Of a stretch of DNA of 26,029 nucleotides, positions 22,716 through 26,029 are shown one piece after another. The first letter of the stretch is position 1. Each line of letters starts with the position of its first letter. The position numbers were made by a program, and so were the translations under genes. The stretch spans positions 1 to 26,029 of the forward strand of contig CAZDFU010000016.1 of the NCBI GenBank assembly GCA_964504985.1, in the 5' to 3' direction. A model generated the notes under the pieces. It was not told the DNA's origin and made no database searches. It saw nothing but the letters and a program-made list of their open reading frames with translations. Source of the stretch: CAZDFU01 sp964504985 (lineage in GTDB: Bacteria > Patescibacteriota > Microgenomatia > Daviesbacterales > UBA10151).

Positions 22716-23892
22716 TTATCTTTCTCCCTATTTGTTTATATGCCTCCCGGAAAGAAACCCCTTTTTTAACTAACTCAAAAGCCTTTTCTGCAGCAAAAAG
22801 ATCTTCTGTCATAACCTGTTGTAATTTTTCTTTATTAGGAGTTAAGTTATTCAGCAAAATAGTTGTTACCTTTAAACTATTTAAGGTTATTTCTAAACTT
22901 TCAATTAATGGCTTTTTACTATCCTGAAGATCCCTGTTATAACCTGAGATCAGATTTGAAGAAAGAGAGACTATTTGAGTGTAATGCCCCAAAATTAAAT
23001 GCACTTTACTTCTTAAAAGTTCTGCTATGTCCAAATTTTTCTTTTGAGGCATAATACTTGAGCCTGTTATAACATGATCTGACGGCTTAAAAAAGTCAAA
23101 CTCCTGGGTGGTAAAAAGCATTACATCAGAGGCAAATTTATTAAGAGTTTGCAGGATATTGACTAAACTAGAAATAATAATTGAATCAATCTTACCTCTG
23201 GAATTTTGACAATAAGAAGTCTTTTGGACTTTTTCAAACCCCAAAAGGCTGGCTGTATATTCCCTGTCAAGTTTTATAGGTACACCGTATCCTGCTCCTG
23301 ATCCTAATGGGGACTGATTATTTAATTTAAAGGAAGTTTTTAGAACCAGCAGGTCATCTGATAATGATTCTATAAAACCTTCTACCCAAAAACTAATTGA
23401 TGAAGGCATGGCTTTTTGCATATGTGTATACCCTGGCATAGGAATTTGTCCATATTTTTTATCAAATTGGTTAAAAGTTCTGCTCAAATTCTGAATTTGG
23501 TTTTTAATTTGATTCAACTGATCTTTGGTATATAACCTTAAGGCAACTAAAACCTGGTCATTTCTTGACCTTCCTGTATGTATTTTTTCCCCAACTTCTC
23601 CATACTGGTCAGTTAAAAAGTTTTCTATTTTAGAATGAATATCCTCATCCCCAATTTTTAAAATAAATTTTCCTTGTTTTTCTAGCTTAATAATTTCTAA
23701 GAGTCCTTTTTCTATTTGAATAAGCTCTTTTTGACTAAGAATACCAATCTTTTTAAGCATTTTGGCATGAGCCAAGGAGGCCATACAATCATATTTAACT
23801 AATTTCTGATCCATTTTAAGATCTCCCTCTGTTTCAAAGGCCTCAATAACAGGATCCAATTTATATTCATTTTTCTGCCAAAGTTTTTCCAT
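22705..23892 (-). CDS. argH: Argininosuccinate lyase
   Basis: A 395-residue fumarase/aspartase-superfamily enzyme that releases arginine and fumarate from argininosuccinate. Visible are HTGRSRNDQV, PGYTHMQKAMP and the signature loop GSSIMPQKKNLD (normally GSSxMPQKKNPD). It is shorter than the usual 460 or so residues, mainly from the C-terminal domain. The start MEKLWQKNEYK at 23892 is chosen over longer reading because the upstream frame runs through the T-box terminator. AAGGG, the 3' arm of that terminator, lies 7 nt before the ATG and can serve as the Shine-Dalgarno. Overlaps argG by 11 nt. Confidence 0.94.
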   Translation of the reverse strand: MEKLWQKNEYKLDPVIEAFETEGDLKMDQKLVKYDCMASLAHAKMLKKIGILSQKELIQIEKGLLEIIKLEKQGKFILKIGDEDIHSKIENFLTDQYGEVGEKIHTGRSRNDQVLVALRLYTKDQLNQIKNQIQNLSRTFNQFDKKYGQIPMPGYTHMQKAMPSSISFWVEGFIESLSDDLLVLKTSFKLNNQSPLGSGAGYGVPIKLDREYTASLLGFEKVQKTSYCQNSRGKIDSIIISSLVNILQTLNKFASDVMLFTTQEFDFFKPSDHVITGSSIMPQKKNLDIAELLRSKVHLILGHYTQIVSLSSNLISGYNRDLQDSKKPLIESLEITLNSLKVTTILLNNLTPNKEKLQQVMTEDLFAAEKAFELVKKGVSFREAYKQIGRKINEK

Positions 23893-23941
23893 AAAAAAGC
23901 CCTTGCAAGCTGCTAAGAAAAATCCTAGAAACTCACAAGGG
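23893..23941 (-). terminator. T-box terminator hairpin of argH
   Basis: CCCTTG (minus strand, 23941-23936) pairs with CAAGGG (23905-23900), with further imperfect pairing inside and a run of six T (23898-23893) that abuts the argH ATG. The 5' arm is shared with the antiterminator, making the two structures exclusive. Confidence 0.85.
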
Positions 23942-24175
23942 TCCTTCGATTGCACTCAGGACGGTGCCACCTTGCTCTGTTTATTCCATTAAAAAACTCG
24001 CTTTCGCGAGCTATCAAGAATAAACCTTATTCATGACATGCTCCACTCCAGTTACACTCAGTGTTGTAACTTTACGACACATGTTACAGATCTTTTACGG
24101 TTTCGTCTCCGTAGAGTATTTTGACTCTCAGCTCCGAGGCGCGACTCTCATCACAGCTTTTAATATTTAATTGTT
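23893..24175 (-). promoter_or_regulatory. T-box riboswitch leader of argH-argG
   Basis: On the minus strand, stem A1 is CAAGG (23974-23970) with CCTTG (23940-23936); the 7-nt bulge is TGGCACC (23969-23963), the invariant UGGNACC; stem A2 is GTCCT (23962-23958) with AGGAC (23945-23941). This is the canonical T-box antiterminator, which is stabilised by the free NCCA end of an uncharged tRNA. N is C, implying a G discriminator base. Upstream lies a GAAA-capped hairpin (24010-23997) with a T run, and about 160 nt for Stem I. I could not fold Stem I or fix the specifier codon. The downstream genes make arginine a likely ligand tRNA. Confidence 0.88.
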
Positions 24176-24181
24176 AAATTA

Positions 24182-24210
24182 ACTATATCATAACTCTTAC
24201 TCTTTTGCAA
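24182..24210 (-). promoter_or_regulatory. Promoter of the argH T-box transcript
   Basis: On the minus strand TTGCAA (24210-24205), 17 bp, TATAGT (24187-24182). The -35 lies inside the last codons of pyrC. Predicted start near 24175 gives a leader of about 280 nt, a normal T-box length. Confidence 0.6.
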
Positions 24211-25267
24211 AAACTACTTTACCAAATGGACCTGAGATTTGGCCAGTATCAAAAACAACTTGTCCTCTTAAGGTAACTTTTTTAACTTTTCCTGTAACTT
24301 TCATTCCTTCAAAAGGTGTCCAACCACATTTTGTATATAAGTGATTAGCGAATAGCGAATAGCGAATAGTTGGATCTACTTCTACATATGAACCAAATTG
24401 TTCTGGGATATGGAAAATTTTTCTGGGATTAGTACTAGTAATTTCAATTAATTTATCTATAGTCAGTCTTCCATCATTTACTGCTGTTAAAAGCAAAGGC
24501 AAGGAAGTGTCCAGACCAGGTACGCCATTTACCACTTTTCCAGGAGCTTCTTTTTCCTCCTTGGTATGAGGAGCATGGTCTGAGGCAATCATATCTATTG
24601 TTCCATCAATTAATGCCTGCCATAAAGCATCTTGTCCGTCTTTAGAAACTAAAGGAGGTCTCATTACCCCATATGGCCCTAACCTTTCTGCATCTTTATC
24701 AGTTAAAAATAAATGGTGGCAAGAAACCTCACAACTAATATCCATTCCTTCAGATTTTGCCTGTTTCACAGCCTCAATTTGCTCTTTTAAAGAAAGATGG
24801 CAAACATGAAGCTTTTGTTGGTACTTCTTAGCAAGCTCTATTGCCAAGTTAACTGTCCCGCCTTCTGCATGAACCATGATTGGTTTTCCCTTTATCCAAT
24901 TATTAAAAGTATTCTCTAAAGCCCGCCTATCTTCCATTAATAAATCTCCTGTTGTGTGGTTCATATAAACTTTTAATCCAAACACTTTGTCTTTTACCTT
25001 TAAAAATTCCCCTGGATTTTTAGGAGTTGCCCCAAAGTTAAACCCTAAATCGGAATAAATCCTGCCTTGCGCTAAAGATATTTTTTGATCCAGGGCCTCC
25101 AATGAAACAGTGGGAACCGGGTTATTAGGCATATCTAATATTAAAGTGTAGCCTCCAGCTATTGCAGCTTTTGTTCCTGTTTCAAAATCTTCTTTTTGAA
25201 TGGCGCCGGGCTCTCTTAAATGAGTATGTACATCAATTAGTCCTGGCAATCTTATTATTTTTGACAT
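24197..25267 (-). CDS. pyrC: Dihydroorotase
   Basis: A 356-residue amidohydrolase that closes carbamoyl aspartate to dihydroorotate. The metal site is DVHTHLREPG (8-17), with HAEGG and HVCHLSLKEQ further on and SDHAPHTKEEK near residue 229. The GVPGLDTSLP stretch is typical of class I dihydroorotases, though the protein is shorter than the usual 420 or so residues. It is the promoter-proximal gene of the pyrimidine/arginine cluster and starts leaderless behind TTGTCA-17-TAATAT. A heptamer array (24346-24373) encodes TIRYSLFANHL. Confidence 0.93.
   Translation of the reverse strand: MSKIIRLPGLIDVHTHLREPGAIQKEDFETGTKAAIAGGYTLILDMPNNPVPTVSLEALDQKISLAQGRIYSDLGFNFGATPKNPGEFLKVKDKVFGLKVYMNHTTGDLLMEDRRALENTFNNWIKGKPIMVHAEGGTVNLAIELAKKYQQKLHVCHLSLKEQIEAVKQAKSEGMDISCEVSCHHLFLTDKDAERLGPYGVMRPPLVSKDGQDALWQALIDGTIDMIASDHAPHTKEEKEAPGKVVNGVPGLDTSLPLLLTAVNDGRLTIDKLIEITSTNPRKIFHIPEQFGSYVEVDPTIRYSLFANHLYTKCGWTPFEGMKVTGKVKKVTLRGQVVFDTGQISGPFGKVVFAKE
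24346..24373. repeat. Heptamer array TAGCGAA x3 inside pyrC
   Basis: Three perfect TAGCGAA units then the degenerate TAGTTGG. On the coding strand they give TIRYSLFANH, just before the conserved CGWTPFEG. Confidence 0.88.
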
Positions 25268-25290
25268 TGGCTTTAATATTAGCTTAGAAT
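25261..25290 (+). promoter_or_regulatory. Promoter of the DUF5654 gene, interlocked with pyrC
   Basis: A perfect TTGACA (25261-25266), 18 bp, TAGAAT (25285-25290), then 7 nt to the ATG at 25298. The -35 box lies on the first codons of pyrC on the other strand. Confidence 0.7.
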
Positions 25291-25304
25291 ATTATTTATG
25301 ACAA
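25276..25304 (-). promoter_or_regulatory. Promoter of pyrC, interlocked with the DUF5654 gene
   Basis: On the minus strand TTGTCA (25304-25299), 17 bp, TAATAT (25281-25276), then 8 nt to the pyrC ATG at 25267. The -35 box lies on the first codons of the DUF5654 gene. Confidence 0.65.
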
Positions 25305-25567
25305 CTAAAGGTCAAAAAAATAAGTCATTTCAAAGAGAATTAATTGAGCAGTTTCTAACTCTTTCTACTTCAGCCTTTGGTTTAGCAGCAGCCTTGGCTT
25401 GGAATGAGACTATCCAACAGGCTGTCAAAGAATTTATAGAACCATCTTTGCCTACTGGTTCAGGACTTATATCCAGGTTTATTTATGCTATGTTAGTAAC
25501 GCTGCTTGCTGTTTTGATTACCTATCAATTATCCCGTTTAGCCTCCCGTTGGGGAATTAAAAAGTAA
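25298..25567 (+). CDS. DUF5654-type small membrane protein
   Basis: An 89-residue protein with two hydrophobic segments (about 20-36 and 61-79) joined by a short loop (FIEPSLPTGSGLISRF). The pattern TLSTSAFGLAAALAWNETIQ and GLISRFIYAMLVTLLAVLITY matches DUF5654 small membrane proteins of archaea and candidate-phyla bacteria, of unknown function; the family call is from memory of the pattern. It is divergent from pyrC, with 30 bp between start codons, and converges on recF with one base between the stops. Confidence 0.75.
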   Translation: MTTKGQKNKSFQRELIEQFLTLSTSAFGLAAALAWNETIQQAVKEFIEPSLPTGSGLISRFIYAMLVTLLAVLITYQLSRLASRWGIKK

Positions 25568-25568
25568 T

Positions 25569-26029
25569 TTATTCAATAATTTTTCCGTTTTCCACTTTTA
25601 AAATTCTAGCCATTTCCAGAAATTCCTGAGGGATATTCTCAAGCTCAACAGTTGCTATAATTGTTTGTTGTTTACCTACAATACCAACAACATACGCTCT
25701 GTGGTCAGCATCCAACTCTGAAAAAACATCATCTAAAAGCAGTACCGGCCTTTTACCTAGAATCTTAGCCATATATTCAAGCTGAGCTAATTTAAAAGCA
25801 AGAGTGGCAGTTCTTTGTTCGCCCCGGGAGCCAAATTTAGCCAAATTCCGCATTCCGGATTGCGGATTGCGGATTTGGACGGCAAAATCGTCCCGGTGAG
25901 GACCAATCAGGGTAGCTGCAGCAGCTACTTCCCTGCCATTTGTTTGAACCAGTAATTCTTTAGATATCCCGGATGGAATATACTCAAACACAAACTCCCC
26001 TAAAGGCTTCTCTAAATTATTTATAAACC
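25569..26029 (-). CDS. recF: RecF, C-terminal part (continues beyond the window)
   Basis: The reading frame is open to the window edge, so the gene is 5'-truncated here; about 153 residues are visible. They contain LIGPHRDDF, the ABC signature FGSRGEQRTATLAFKLAQ and the Walker B/D-loop LLLDDVFSELD, all characteristic of the SMC-like ATPase RecF, which loads RecA at gaps. A heptamer array at 25845-25879 encodes QIRNPQSGMRNLAKF between the GPHRDDF and FGSRGEQ motifs, where typical RecF has a very short link. Confidence 0.93.
   Translation of the reverse strand, partial: FINNLEKPLGEFVFEYIPSGISKELLVQTNGREVAAAATLIGPHRDDFAVQIRNPQSGMRNLAKFGSRGEQRTATLAFKLAQLEYMAKILGKRPVLLLDDVFSELDADHRAYVVGIVGKQQTIIATVELENIPQEFLEMARILKVENGKIIE
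25845..25879. repeat. Heptamer array ATTGCGG x5 inside recF
   Basis: ATTCCGC, ATTCCGG, ATTGCGG, ATTGCGG, ATTTGGA in succession. It adds the peptide IRNPQSGMRNLAK to a conserved ATPase without breaking the frame. Confidence 0.88.

Noticed and set aside
23893..23955. N-terminal extension of argH upstream of 23892
   Set aside because: The frame is open, but it runs through the T-box terminator and antiterminator, and conserved ArgH sequence begins at MEKLW.
23991..24010. GAAA-capped hairpin with T run as an independent terminator
   Set aside because: The stem is only 5 bp and the position fits an internal stem of the T-box leader; a terminator role is possible but not supported further.

Overview
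The window is a low-GC, gene-dense bacterial stretch, read as a scaffold piece because of a 10-N gap at 17918-17927. The gene set suggests a member of the Candidate Phyla Radiation (Patescibacteria), most likely a Microgenomates-type lineage. The clues are a mevalonate-pathway cluster, an ATP-dependent DNA ligase, an EndoQ-like protein, a small DUF5654-type membrane protein, a Phd/PIN toxin-antitoxin pair and very short intergenic gaps. This placement is inference; there is no rRNA or marker phylogeny in the window.

Layout. 1-704: end of a palindromic repeat, then a toxin-antitoxin pair with its own promoter and operator. 705-4783 (+): methyltransferase, HD-domain protein, mevalonate kinase and a diphosphomevalonate-decarboxylase-type enzyme, probably one transcript. 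4784-5134: non-coding, with a palindromic repeat between 28-bp direct repeats. 5135-6864: divergent type 1 isopentenyl-diphosphate isomerase-like gene (-) and YibE/F membrane protein (+). 6870-11731 (-): DUF3105 protein, DsbA-like oxidoreductase, peptidyl-tRNA hydrolase, inositol-monophosphatase-family enzyme, phosphoribosyltransferase and EndoQ-like PHP protein. 11838-15671: ATP-dependent DNA ligase (-), a small histidine-kinase-like DHp protein (+), an orphan receiver protein (-) and a Fic protein (-). 15773-25267 (-): a pyrimidine/arginine cluster transcribed in the order pyrC, argH, argG, pyrB, carA, carB. 25298-26029: DUF5654 protein (+) and the C-terminal part of recF (-).

How the genes fit together. 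CarAB makes carbamoyl phosphate, PyrB and PyrC carry it to dihydroorotate, and ArgG/ArgH turn citrulline into arginine; ornithine carbamoyltransferase and PyrDEF are not in the window. Control appears layered: argH-argG sit behind a T-box riboswitch (23893 to about 24175) with a clear UGGN bulge and mutually exclusive antiterminator and terminator. pyrB-carA-carB sit behind their own promoter, a 14-codon leader ORF and an intrinsic terminator, the layout expected of translation-coupled attenuation.

Three genome-wide habits stand out. (1) Most gene starts at the head of a transcript have a -10 box only 6-9 nt from the ATG, implying leaderless mRNAs, and two divergent pairs have interlocked promoters. 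(2) At least ten short arrays with a 7-nt period, each with its own unit, lie inside or beside genes; those inside housekeeping genes keep the reading frame open. (3) Palindromic elements occur both between genes and in frame inside mvk and carB. Points (1) and (2), the T-box and the pyrB leader are the most interesting content.
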